The notes under the pieces are model-generated. The model was given only the letters and a program-made list of their open reading frames with translations. It searched no databases and was not told the DNA's origin. A stretch of 20,126 nt of DNA from a virus: IMG/VR virus record IMGVR_UViG_3300030331_001110, positions 1-20,126 of that record; one strand, given 5' to 3'. Positions 7,858-15,855 of the stretch are shown piece after piece (the first letter of the stretch is position 1; each line of letters starts with the position of its first letter). The position numbers and the translations under genes are program-made.

Positions 7858-9273
7858 ATGTTAGGTAAATTTTTTGGATCTGAATTTGGAAAAGGTCTTG
7901 TGGCTGGAGCCGCAGAGGGTTTTGCTGAAGGATTTCAAGACGATATAGATAGAACAAAAGATAATGTAGATAGGCTAGTATTAGAATCCTACAAAGGTGG
8001 TGTTGAGCAAAAGAAAAAGTATGATGCTGTATTTAAAGATAATCAAAAGATAGTTGAACAAATAGCTGGTAATTTAGGGGGAGATGATGGAATTAATCAT
8101 CCAATGGCTTTAGAGGCGGCATACGGATTAATAAACACTGCTGGTGGATTACAAAATGCTTTAGATGAGTCAGTGAACGCAAAAGCATTTTTTAATAGAT
8201 ATGGAGTACATCCCACAAAACAATTAGAGTTATCCGTTATAAAAAACAGAGAAACACCTTTGACAGTTTCAAGTATTACTAAAACTACTGTTCCCAAAAT
8301 GACTATACTTGACCCTAAAATTTTAGGTGACTCTGCGGCAGTTGGTATTATGAAAACTAATTTATTAGGTAGTGATTATGATCCGTCAAAAGAAATAAGT
8401 AAGAGAGCCGCTGCTTTGCTTACAGCTAGAGGGATAGACATCAATCAAGGTGAAATGAAGATACCTATTGCGTCTAAAGTGACATTAGATCCATTAATAA
8501 GAGGTATGCAAACAGATCCCGTTGCTGAAATAGCTAGACTTCAAGTCTTTGGTAATAAATTAGACCCTAAAGATCCTGACTTTGTACAAAAATTTAACAG
8601 AGTTAAAGACATGATTGATGTGCAAGTAGAAGTTGCTACAGCAACAGCAAAAACTCAAGCGAGCATACTAGATGAGGCTAAAATAGGAAAAGGTTTATCT
8701 ATTTCTGCTCTTGGGTCTGCAAAAAATCAAATCACAAATCAAATAATAGAAAGTTTTAATGTTGTTGCAAAAAAAGATAGCACGGGATTATATATGACCC
8801 AAGATCTTGTACAAGAAAAACAAAAAATAATAACCGATACAATGGCATATTACTTAAAAATGTTAAATTTAGGAGTAACAAATAAAGATGATCAATCCTT
8901 TTTTAAAGTAATAGAAGCAATAAACAACAATAAAAAGTTGTCTTTGACTGATGGAAAGTTAGTAATGTTAAATGGAGAAGGATCTACCAACGTATCTACA
9001 AGAGATGTAGATACTTTAAAACAAGGAAGTAAAAAAATAGATGATCCTTTTAATTTAAATAAAAAACAACCCATTGATTATAGTAAAATTGATCAAAACG
9101 CTTTAATATCGTCAATAAGAAAACAAGGGATAAATACAATAAATGGGCAGAGGTTACTTAACACATTAAAAGGTAAGATAAACTTTGACAACCCTCCTGA
9201 ATTACAAGGATTAATAGGTAAAGCTAAAGTTAACAAGATTGAAGAGTTAGCACGAGAGTTAGTCAAAAGGTAG
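7858..9273 (+). CDS. Putative internal virion protein, 471 aa
   Basis: The start has a strong Shine-Dalgarno, TAGGAG at 7845-7850. The first 27 residues (MLGKFFGSEFGKGLVAGAAE then GFAEGFQ) form a Gly/Ala/Phe-rich amphipathic segment resembling membrane-inserting peptides of phage ejection proteins. A charged, probably coiled-coil segment (28-65) follows, then a long mostly helical, Lys- and Asn-rich body without cysteine-rich or enzymatic motifs. Placed directly before the 1144-aa protein, it matches the way podoviruses encode consecutive internal core proteins (T7 gp14, gp15, gp16). The assignment rests on position, size and composition. A non-virion scaffold cannot be excluded. Confidence 0.68.
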   Translation: MLGKFFGSEFGKGLVAGAAEGFAEGFQDDIDRTKDNVDRLVLESYKGGVEQKKKYDAVFKDNQKIVEQIAGNLGGDDGINHPMALEAAYGLINTAGGLQNALDESVNAKAFFNRYGVHPTKQLELSVIKNRETPLTVSSITKTTVPKMTILDPKILGDSAAVGIMKTNLLGSDYDPSKEISKRAAALLTARGIDINQGEMKIPIASKVTLDPLIRGMQTDPVAEIARLQVFGNKLDPKDPDFVQKFNRVKDMIDVQVEVATATAKTQASILDEAKIGKGLSISALGSAKNQITNQIIESFNVVAKKDSTGLYMTQDLVQEKQKIITDTMAYYLKMLNLGVTNKDDQSFFKVIEAINNNKKLSLTDGKLVMLNGEGSTNVSTRDVDTLKQGSKKIDDPFNLNKKQPIDYSKIDQNALISSIRKQGINTINGQRLLNTLKGKINFDNPPELQGLIGKAKVNKIEELARELVKR

Positions 9274-9279
9274 ATTAAC

Positions 9280-12200
9280 ATGGCAGAAAAAGATTATTTT
9301 GATGTGGACTATACCACTCTATCTGATGATGAATTAAACAGAGAAAACTTAACTAGTAATTTTAAATTTATAAATGATGCATCACAATTTTTAGCAGAAA
9401 GAAATGACATATATCTAACTGATGCTGATGAAATATACGATGCTTATCTAGAACACTTTCGTGGTCAAAACGTAAACGAAGTTACAGCAGTTAAAGACAT
9501 GTACCAAGCTCAAAATTATAAAAGAGATGGTGATGATGCTGGACTAAAACGTATGGGTGATCTCATGAACACCTTTGATAGACAAGGAAGTGAATTCAAT
9601 CTTGAAACTATAAAAGATTATTTAGGTGGTATATTTACTGCTCCATCAACATACGCTGGTATGTTTTCATTTGGTGCCGCAAAAGGTGGTGCTTTAGCTG
9701 CTCAACAAGGTATAAAGTTTGGTATAAAAGAACTAATAAAAGATGGTGCTCAAACTGAAGGATTAAAGAAAGGCATAACCACAGCAGTGGCAGACAAAGC
9801 AAGTGAAGTATCTAGGCTAAGAGCTTTACGACAAGGTTTTCAAAAGGGTGGTTACAAAACTGCTATAGGGGCAGGAGTAGTTGACGGATTAGGTGCTTCA
9901 GGGACTGCTTTAGCACAAGAGCAAACAAGAGTAGATTTAGAATTAAAAGATGACATAAATTATGACATGGTTGCACTTTCAGGTGCGTTAGGAATGGCTC
10001 CGGGTGCGTTGTTAGGTGGTTTGACAGGAAGCCGAAAGGCAATGACTGCAAATACTGCAGAACAATACGCAATAAAAGAACTAAATAAGAAAAGAGATTT
10101 AGTTAACGATGCTTTTAAAAACAAAGCTATAAAAAATTTAAGAGACAGAGGTTTTAAAGGTAGGGCAACTTCAGCCTTGATGACTAAGTTAAAAAAGTCT
10201 TTAGCAGAAACTGCAGGTAGTTATAATTTAAACGTAGGTAAAAGACTAAAAATAGATTTAGCTTCTGAAGCTGATACCTTGTTAGGACTAGATAATAAAA
10301 TTATTGCGAATGTCGCATCTGCAGGTGCAGAAATAGTTGATATGATAGGTCCAAGATTAGGGGTTGTTAAAGGTAGTAAAGAGGATTTTGAAGAGAGAAT
10401 AACATCTAGAATAGCTAGAGGTTTAATGTCCTCTGATGAAGCTACAACAAAAAAACTTATGGATTCTTTCTTAGGTGTGTTAGAGAGTCATAATCTTAGT
10501 CCCTCCGAGTTTGGTGCATTATATTTAGCAGAGATATCTCAAGCAGGTAGAACGCTAGGAACGCAAGGTAGAATATCCAAAGAGTTTTCTAAAAAATTAT
10601 TTTCAGAATTAAATGACTTAGACAAAGCGTTATTTACTTTAGGTGCAAACACAGAGGCAGCTAGAAAAGCAGTATATAATAAAATAGACAGAGGTTCTCT
10701 TTTAAATGCCACATCTAATTTTTTTCAGACATTAAATAAGACACGTATAGGTCTTATGACAATTCAAGCTGCAACAACGGTAAGAAACACAACTAATGGT
10801 TATCTACGTAATTACGTATATGCAATGAATAATCTTGGGGCTGGTATTTATAATATTGCAAAAGGAGATTTACAAAGAGCATTTGGGGATGAAGAATTAA
10901 AGAATGCAGGTAAATTTGCAGCCAAGGAGGGTGTTGCTCAGTTACAAACAGGTGTTAGGTCTTTGTTTTTCAAAGATATGGTGTTTGGCTTACAAAGTGA
11001 AGACACTGCCATATTAGTAAGAATGTTTAAAGATCCACGACTAGGTAATTCTCCAAAAGCACATCAATTATTTAGATCACTAGGAGATATAGGTAATGTC
11101 TTAGGAAACGACCACAGTAGAATGATGAAGACTGCTAGATTTCTCAATACCTTTAATACAATGAGCGATGATTTATTTAAGTCAGCAATATTCTCAAGAG
11201 AAATAGATAAAATGATAAGGGCAGACATAGCCTTAGATAAAGATGGAAAAACAGTCATAGATGCTGGATTCAAAGCTGCAGGCATAAATAATTTAAGTGA
11301 TTTAGTAAAAACTAATAATTTTAAGATGGTGGATGATATGTCTATTGCTAAAGCGATGAATCAAGCTATGGATTTTACTTATCAAACGGGTAACTTTAGA
11401 GGAAGAGAAGGTGGATTTAATAAATTAGCTGCTAGTTTTATCGATGTATCTAGTTCTCAACTAGGATCAACATTCGTTCCTTTTCCTAGATATATGGTAA
11501 ATGCTTTTAGATTTTTCTATGAACACGCACCTATACTTGGTATGTTTAACATAGGTGGTGTTTTAAATAAATCTGATAGTGCAGATAGATTTGCAAAACA
11601 AGTTACTGGATTATCAATGATAGCAGCTTTCTTTGGAATGAGAGATAATTTAGGTGATGAAAATACAGGTGCGTTTGTCTATAAAAATCCTTATGGTCAT
11701 GGGTCATTTGACGCTAGAGCAGCGCTAGGTCCTTTTAGTGCGTTTGCAGTTATAGCAGATTATTTATACAGTATAGGTAAACCAAATGGAAAACTAGATC
11801 GTGAGTTTGGATTTAGTTTACACGACAATGATAGAGTTTCAGAGGGAGTAAAGATAAGAGATTTAGTCTCAGCATTGACAGGTGGTGGATTTGGTAGAGC
11901 GGGTATAAGTTTAGATTTAGTCGATGGCATGGTTGAGATAGCCACAAAAGAAGCTAGTTTAACCAACTTAACAAGAGCAGAAGAAGCGATGGCTAGATTC
12001 GTGGGTAATTATTTTAGCACGTACACAGTGGGTGCAGGAGTTATAAAAGATGCAGTTGCTATGGTTGATCCTGATTATAGATTGCTTACTGATAATAGTG
12101 ATGTTGAATTCTTTCCATACGTATTTAAACAAGCAACTAGATCGTTTCCTATGGAAGCACATGCAGATGGCGATGGCTTTTTTGAAAGACCTGCTCAAAC

Positions 12201-12714
12201 ATCGCCATATAAACCAACGGGTATAAGAAACACATTACCTCTGTTTAGACAGATATCAGGTCTTACGCCAATAGAAGAAAAGAATGAAACACAAAAAGAG
12301 CTAGACAGATTAAAAATAGATTACGTAGAGGTAGCACCAAGAAAGCTACAAGATCCTGAAGCTAACAGAGATGCAAGGCAATTTGTGGGATTAGCAGTAG
12401 AAAAATATTTAGCTGATTATATAAATAGTCCAGAATATTTAGGTTTAGAGACTGATACACAAAAAAGAAGAAACTTAAAAAAAGAATTAAACTCTATTAG
12501 AACTGAGGCTATAGCGTATGCTTTAGGAGAAAAAGAGTGGGATACCCCTGAAGACATATTAAGAAAAACCAAAGCTAGATTTTTTAGATTGCCTTCAGTA
12601 GAGAGAACTATTATCGAAGAAAAATGGAATCAATTAAATCCTGATCAAGAGATTGACATATATGATTATCAAGATTTATTAGAAATAGGTCAAGCGTTTG
12701 GTTTTGTTAAGTAG
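9280..12714 (+). CDS. Large putative internal virion / DNA ejection protein, 1144 aa
   Basis: This is the largest gene in the window and the last of the plus-strand cluster. The N-terminus (1-110) is acidic and helical, with LEHFRGQNVNEVTAVKDMY near residues 57-75. Gly/Ala-rich hydrophobic segments lie at about 114-150 (TAPSTYAGMFSFGAAKGGAL), 194-214 and 229-250. The remainder is long and helix-rich, with a charged C-terminus. The size (1144 aa against about 1320 for T7 gp16), its terminal position and the membrane-active-looking segments fit an ejection protein that leaves the capsid and lines a channel across the host envelope. The lytic transglycosylase domain found at the N-terminus of T7 gp16 is not visible. 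It starts six bases after the preceding stop, with AAGG as a weak ribosome site. Confidence 0.72.
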   Translation: MAEKDYFDVDYTTLSDDELNRENLTSNFKFINDASQFLAERNDIYLTDADEIYDAYLEHFRGQNVNEVTAVKDMYQAQNYKRDGDDAGLKRMGDLMNTFDRQGSEFNLETIKDYLGGIFTAPSTYAGMFSFGAAKGGALAAQQGIKFGIKELIKDGAQTEGLKKGITTAVADKASEVSRLRALRQGFQKGGYKTAIGAGVVDGLGASGTALAQEQTRVDLELKDDINYDMVALSGALGMAPGALLGGLTGSRKAMTANTAEQYAIKELNKKRDLVNDAFKNKAIKNLRDRGFKGRATSALMTKLKKSLAETAGSYNLNVGKRLKIDLASEADTLLGLDNKIIANVASAGAEIVDMIGPRLGVVKGSKEDFEERITSRIARGLMSSDEATTKKLMDSFLGVLESHNLSPSEFGALYLAEISQAGRTLGTQGRISKEFSKKLFSELNDLDKALFTLGANTEAARKAVYNKIDRGSLLNATSNFFQTLNKTRIGLMTIQAATTVRNTTNGYLRNYVYAMNNLGAGIYNIAKGDLQRAFGDEELKNAGKFAAKEGVAQLQTGVRSLFFKDMVFGLQSEDTAILVRMFKDPRLGNSPKAHQLFRSLGDIGNVLGNDHSRMMKTARFLNTFNTMSDDLFKSAIFSREIDKMIRADIALDKDGKTVIDAGFKAAGINNLSDLVKTNNFKMVDDMSIAKAMNQAMDFTYQTGNFRGREGGFNKLAASFIDVSSSQLGSTFVPFPRYMVNAFRFFYEHAPILGMFNIGGVLNKSDSADRFAKQVTGLSMIAAFFGMRDNLGDENTGAFVYKNPYGHGSFDARAALGPFSAFAVIADYLYSIGKPNGKLDREFGFSLHDNDRVSEGVKIRDLVSALTGGGFGRAGISLDLVDGMVEIATKEASLTNLTRAEEAMARFVGNYFSTYTVGAGVIKDAVAMVDPDYRLLTDNSDVEFFPYVFKQATRSFPMEAHADGDGFFERPAQTSPYKPTGIRNTLPLFRQISGLTPIEEKNETQKELDRLKIDYVEVAPRKLQDPEANRDARQFVGLAVEKYLADYINSPEYLGLETDTQKRRNLKKELNSIRTEAIAYALGEKEWDTPEDILRKTKARFFRLPSVERTIIEEKWNQLNPDQEIDIYDYQDLLEIGQAFGFVK

Positions 12715-12955
12715 CAAATGCTCTCAATATACCCATCATAAGAGCAGCACAAGCAACCCCATTCAATACTAATAATGCTCGATCATGCCAAAGATAAGCC
12801 ATAACAGTTAAACAACCAGTGCCTACGCAGGAGGATACTAAATCGTAGAGGGGAAATACACCGACTGCTCTGCAGACTATCCCTGACATGATGAACAATG
12901 ACCCTATCCATTTTAAGTACCAAGATAGGTCATAAGTTGGAGTTATTTTTTGCAT
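12707..12955 (-). CDS. Small integral membrane protein (DUF6552-like)
   Basis: This 82-aa protein begins MQKITPTYDLSWYLKWIGSL. Two or three membrane helices are predicted, at about 14-36, 37-55 and 60-78. The TPTYDLSWYLKW opening and the YLWHDRALLVLN stretch fit, from memory, a small uncharacterised membrane family (DUF6552) found in marine bacteria and phages. It is the last gene of the minus-strand cluster and its stop overlaps the stop of the 1144-aa gene by 8 bp. Its start lies inside the 54-aa gene upstream (26-base overlap). A holin or host-membrane modifying role is possible, but the sequence does not prove either. Confidence 0.75.
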   Translation of the reverse strand: MQKITPTYDLSWYLKWIGSLFIMSGIVCRAVGVFPLYDLVSSCVGTGCLTVMAYLWHDRALLVLNGVACAALMMGILRAFAT

Positions 12956-13094
12956 TTAACTCCCTTAACTTTTTTAAAGTTACTTCAGCAATAACTTCTA
13001 TATCTTTTAGATTCTTTATAATCTCTTCCATTAGCCTTGGAAAAGAATTCTTTTTACCTTGCATAAATTTTTTAGCTTCGTCTTCTAGACTCAT
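12930..13094 (-). CDS. Small hypothetical protein, 54 aa
   Basis: A complete frame of 54 codons begins MSLEDEAKKFMQGKKNSFPR and ends in LNAKNNSNL. It is Lys/Glu-rich and helical, with a leucine-rich segment (RLMEEIIKNLKDIEVIAEVT) that may form a coiled coil. It overlaps the upstream 72-aa gene by 23 bases and the downstream membrane protein by 26 bases, and it fills what would otherwise be a gap of about 115 bases in a cluster with no other gap. AGGC lies 8 bases before the ATG, and AAGGA abuts it. No family is recognised; coding status rests on fit, composition and overlap pattern. Confidence 0.65.
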   Translation of the reverse strand: MSLEDEAKKFMQGKKNSFPRLMEEIIKNLKDIEVIAEVTLKKLRELNAKNNSNL

Positions 13095-13290
13095 TCCTTG
13101 TTGCCTGTTTAAAATAAGCAGAGTTATAACCTCTCTGCCACTCTCGATGTTGCATAGTCTTATCAGAGAATGGATTCAACTTATTAAATTTAAATCCAGT
13201 CATCCCTTGATTAAACTGCAACTTTAACGGTGCATCGTATTTACCTAGTCCTCTCTCTTGTCTACTTAGAATTTTTTTCTTTTGTTTCAT
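13072..13290 (-). CDS. Small basic hypothetical protein with EWQRGYNSAYF motif, 72 aa
   Basis: The ATG at 13290 gives 72 aa; the frame also opens at a TTG at 13320 with no ribosome site. The N-terminus is strongly basic (MKQKKKILSRQERGLGKYD), the middle carries FKFNKLNPFSDKTMQHREW, and RGYNSAYF follows. The W-x-RGYN-x-A-Y-F pattern loosely resembles short motifs in ribosome modulation factor-like small proteins, but the match is too short to assign function. It overlaps the upstream gene by 29 bases and the downstream 54-aa gene by 23. The basic charge suggests nucleic acid or ribosome binding (inference). Confidence 0.68.
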   Translation of the reverse strand: MKQKKKILSRQERGLGKYDAPLKLQFNQGMTGFKFNKLNPFSDKTMQHREWQRGYNSAYFKQATRNESRRRS

Positions 13291-13513
13291 TAGAGTTTTC
13301 TTTTTGTGTTGGTCTCTCAAGATATTTTAATATCATTGATAACCTATCATCGTATTTTCCAATCTCTGATATTTCTTTATCTATGGAAGCCATGATATCG
13401 GAGTGTTCTCCTATACCAGTGGATCTACTCAAGTAGATCTCAACATTGGCTATGTGTTTGTTTATTAAACCAACATAATAAGATTTACATGCACTTAATA
13501 ACATTTCTCGCAT
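13262..13513 (-). CDS. Conserved small hypothetical protein, 83 aa
   Basis: The protein begins MREMLLSACKSYYVGLINKH and continues IANVEIYLSRSTGIGEHSDI, a pattern I recall from small proteins in marine phage replication regions. It is helical and acidic in the middle (IDKEISEIGKYDDRLSMILK) with a charged, low-complexity tail rich in Lys, Glu and Asn. The start has AAGGAAG in the end of the reductase gene, and only one base separates the two genes, so it is translated from the same message. No catalytic or membrane features are visible and the function is unknown. Confidence 0.75.
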   Translation of the reverse strand: MREMLLSACKSYYVGLINKHIANVEIYLSRSTGIGEHSDIMASIDKEISEIGKYDDRLSMILKYLERPTQKENSNETKEKNSK

Positions 13514-13514
13514 T

Positions 13515-15443
13515 TTATCTTCCTTCTATATCAACTATTTCACATGCTCCTGCGACACACGCAAGATCCTTACTCCCCGTAGTTGTATCTTCTTTTTCAA
13601 AATCTTTTAACATACCCCAATCAATTTGGGTTGGCATCTTTTCCATCAACTTATTATACTCTTCTTCTGTTATGTCTTGATATGGTGCTTGTTGATATGT
13701 GTGCTCACTAAAGGGCAGAAATGATATACCCGAAACCTCATCAAAGTTTTTATACACCCATGCACCTACATCCATCCACTCATTTTCTTTTACTGAAATG
13801 GTAACAGATGGTTTGTGTTCACACCAATGTCTTTGGAACAAGAGCCAATAATCTAACTGCTCTATGGCAGTCATCTTAGTTCTAGTGATAGCACCCTTTG
13901 GTGATCGCATCGGAAAACTAAACACAGATACACTGTTAGGCTTGGTTATATCAGGCTCTATGGGTATGCCTACTTTTTGCATAAACTGTGTGAGTGGATC
14001 TTTGTTATCACCACGAACAGTTCTAACATAGAAGTCGTTGTGTCTAGCATGTATGCCACTAGCACTATCAACTAACTGTGACACCGTGCCTGATGGCTTT
14101 ATACAAGTGATAGCAGTTGATTGTGGTATTCCTAAATCTTTGGCTATCTTCTTGTTAGTATCTATTGCCACTTGTTTTAAGTCTATTAAAATATCATCCA
14201 AACCATAGTAGTTACTATTAAGTATTGGATTATCTAGTATACCTGTAAGAGATACACCCAACAATCTTTCTTCCTCTGTATTGTCTTTCCATACCTTACG
14301 TAGGTATTTAAAATCTGTTAGAGTAGATTGGAAAGTTCCTAATATTGTAGCTATGCGAACTTTACTTTGTAATGATTCTAATGTATCTGTTTCTCTGCAA
14401 ACTACCTCTGTCAAATTACAAAACTGATATGGTCTGAGTATAATCTCACTACACGGATTGCAACCAAACTGATGGTCAGAACTACGTCTACCATTCTCGT
14501 CTACTTTCTTTTTAGCAGACTCTCTATTAAATATGCCACGTTCCCCTGATTTAGACTCATACAAAGCAGTCCACTCTCTCATGAATGTACCCATTTCAGG
14601 TTTCGTTTTAAATGCGACAGAATTATTTGCTAATGCCCTCTGTCCTTCGTTCTCCCACCATGATCCTGACTTAGCATGTCTCATCTGATCATCGCCAAGA
14701 TTAGATAAAGATATGAGTGCTGATCGTCTAACACCACCAACAACAACCACCTCACCGATCTTGCACATGATGTCATGGCACTCTATTGGATATAATCTTC
14801 TGCCTCTTGCAGCCTTAAACTTTTCAATACAAAAGCTAAATAAGTTCTCTAATGGGGCAGGACCTGATGCTCTACCACCAAATGTTTTTAATCTAGCACC
14901 TGCGGGTCTTATCTGTGATACATCCCACTTTGGCACTTGACCCACATAAAGCATAGCTATCATTTCTCTGAGAGCTTTTGCCCAACCGGGTCTGCTATCT
15001 GCCACTGTTATTACAGTGCTACTGTCTTCAAAATGTTCGTTGACAATAGGTAACTTATCTACATTTTCTCTTTCTACAGAGAAGCCAACACCAGTACCAC
15101 ACATTAAAATATACATACACTCATCAAAACTACGAGGACTATCAACAGGTATGTAGCTACAGTTATAACCAGCGACATGGCATCTGTCCAAAGCAACACC
15201 TGCAGTCATCAATGCTCTCATGCTAGGCATGACACCTAAAGATGTAATAGCATCATTGATCTTCTCTTTTAATGCCTTTGTAACTGTATAATTATGCTTA
15301 CTCCATAAATGATTACACATGTAATCTGAATATCTATCAACAGTTTCAATCCACGTTTCTCTACGTTGCTCATCGTCTTTCCATCTAGCATATCTAGATA
15401 GGGCAATAAAATTTTGGTAATCTGTTGGTAGGTAGTTATTCAT
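13515..15443 (-). CDS. nrdJ: Adenosylcobalamin-dependent (class II) ribonucleotide reductase, monomeric type
   Basis: This 642-aa enzyme reduces ribonucleoside triphosphates to deoxy forms using a B12-derived radical. All signature residues of the Lactobacillus leichmannii enzyme (RTPR) are present. NPCSEI lies at 329-334 (N329, thiyl C331, E333). The redox pair is C94 (in YNCSYI) and C342, eleven residues after C331 as in RTPR. The C-terminal pair is C629 and C634 (CVAGAC), which passes electrons from thioredoxin. KPSGTVSQLVDSASGIHARH at 449-468 is the conserved phosphate-binding region. It is about 100 residues shorter than RTPR (739), with the shortening spread between motifs. Family knowledge says no separate small subunit or oxygen is needed. 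GAGG upstream serves as ribosome site, and the start abuts the stop of the 55-aa gene. Confidence 0.95.
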   Translation of the reverse strand: MNNYLPTDYQNFIALSRYARWKDDEQRRETWIETVDRYSDYMCNHLWSKHNYTVTKALKEKINDAITSLGVMPSMRALMTAGVALDRCHVAGYNCSYIPVDSPRSFDECMYILMCGTGVGFSVERENVDKLPIVNEHFEDSSTVITVADSRPGWAKALREMIAMLYVGQVPKWDVSQIRPAGARLKTFGGRASGPAPLENLFSFCIEKFKAARGRRLYPIECHDIMCKIGEVVVVGGVRRSALISLSNLGDDQMRHAKSGSWWENEGQRALANNSVAFKTKPEMGTFMREWTALYESKSGERGIFNRESAKKKVDENGRRSSDHQFGCNPCSEIILRPYQFCNLTEVVCRETDTLESLQSKVRIATILGTFQSTLTDFKYLRKVWKDNTEEERLLGVSLTGILDNPILNSNYYGLDDILIDLKQVAIDTNKKIAKDLGIPQSTAITCIKPSGTVSQLVDSASGIHARHNDFYVRTVRGDNKDPLTQFMQKVGIPIEPDITKPNSVSVFSFPMRSPKGAITRTKMTAIEQLDYWLLFQRHWCEHKPSVTISVKENEWMDVGAWVYKNFDEVSGISFLPFSEHTYQQAPYQDITEEEYNKLMEKMPTQIDWGMLKDFEKEDTTTGSKDLACVAGACEIVDIEGR

Positions 15444-15611
15444 TTATGTATCCTCTGTAACTATTCTTAAACTGGTTATTTTCAAACCATCAACCTCATG
15501 TATCATATCTCTCAAGTAATCCTCTATCTCTGCGGCTAAATTACCATCAGAGGGTATTGGATATTCTTCGTGGTCTACTTTTACTGTAACCAATATTTTA
15601 ACTCGTGTCAT
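15444..15611 (-). CDS. Small hypothetical protein, 55 aa
   Basis: A 55-codon frame begins MTRVKILVTVKVDHEEYPIP and ends ITSLRIVTEDT. A beta-strand-like start, an acidic helix (LAAEIEDYLRDMIHEVDG) and a final strand suggest a compact alpha/beta fold. Its TAA directly abuts the ATG of the reductase, and its start overlaps the DUF3310 gene by 14 bases. Without it the 150 bases between these two genes would be the largest non-coding stretch on this strand. I recall similar short proteins in marine phages, with unknown function. Confidence 0.72.
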   Translation of the reverse strand: MTRVKILVTVKVDHEEYPIPSDGNLAAEIEDYLRDMIHEVDGLKITSLRIVTEDT

Positions 15612-15855
15612 CCTTTTTTATTTCTATTAACTTTTTGAGATACCATAGTGCTTTTTCTAAGTCCTCAACACCATTTTTATATCTGTATCTCCACACATAT
15701 TTGATTATATTACCTTGAAAGTAATATTCAGACCCCTCATCGGTGGCTGCGATTATAGCATCTATTGTTTCAATACCTGCTTTATTATAATGTGGTGGGT
15801 GGTTCACCATATCTACTTCTTTTGCTCTCATTTTCATATACTCTAAATGTCTCAC
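15598..15855 (-). CDS. DUF3310 family protein (T7 gp1.7-related)
   Basis: This 85-aa protein has the DUF3310 hallmarks NHPPHYN (18-24) and FQGNIIKYVWRYRYKNGVED (46-65), then LEKALWYLKKLIE. In T7, the DUF3310-containing gp1.7 is a nucleotide kinase that acts on dTMP and dGMP; single-domain phage copies are common and of less certain activity. Beside a ribonucleotide reductase, a part in dNTP supply is plausible. The widest start is a GTG at 15855 that overlaps the previous stop as GTGA; in-frame ATGs at 15837, 15831 and 15810 (just before VNHPPHYN) are alternatives, and the ribosome site does not decide. No kinase P-loop is visible. Confidence 0.88.
   Translation of the reverse strand: MRHLEYMKMRAKEVDMVNHPPHYNKAGIETIDAIIAATDEGSEYYFQGNIIKYVWRYRYKNGVEDLEKALWYLKKLIEIKKDDTS

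Noticed and set aside
12719-12746. Inverted repeat TGCTCT / AGAGCA just past the convergent stops
   Set aside because: The stem is only 6 bp with a 16-base loop, no T-run follows on either strand, and it lies inside the membrane protein gene. It is not a credible terminator.
12898-13227. Plus-strand frame of 109 codons
   Set aside because: It is antisense to three well-packed minus-strand genes, rich in Ser, Leu and Phe as expected for a shadow frame, and has no ribosome site.
13291-13320. TTG start giving an 82-aa version of the 72-aa protein
   Set aside because: There is no Shine-Dalgarno, the codon is rare as a start, and an ATG follows 10 codons later.
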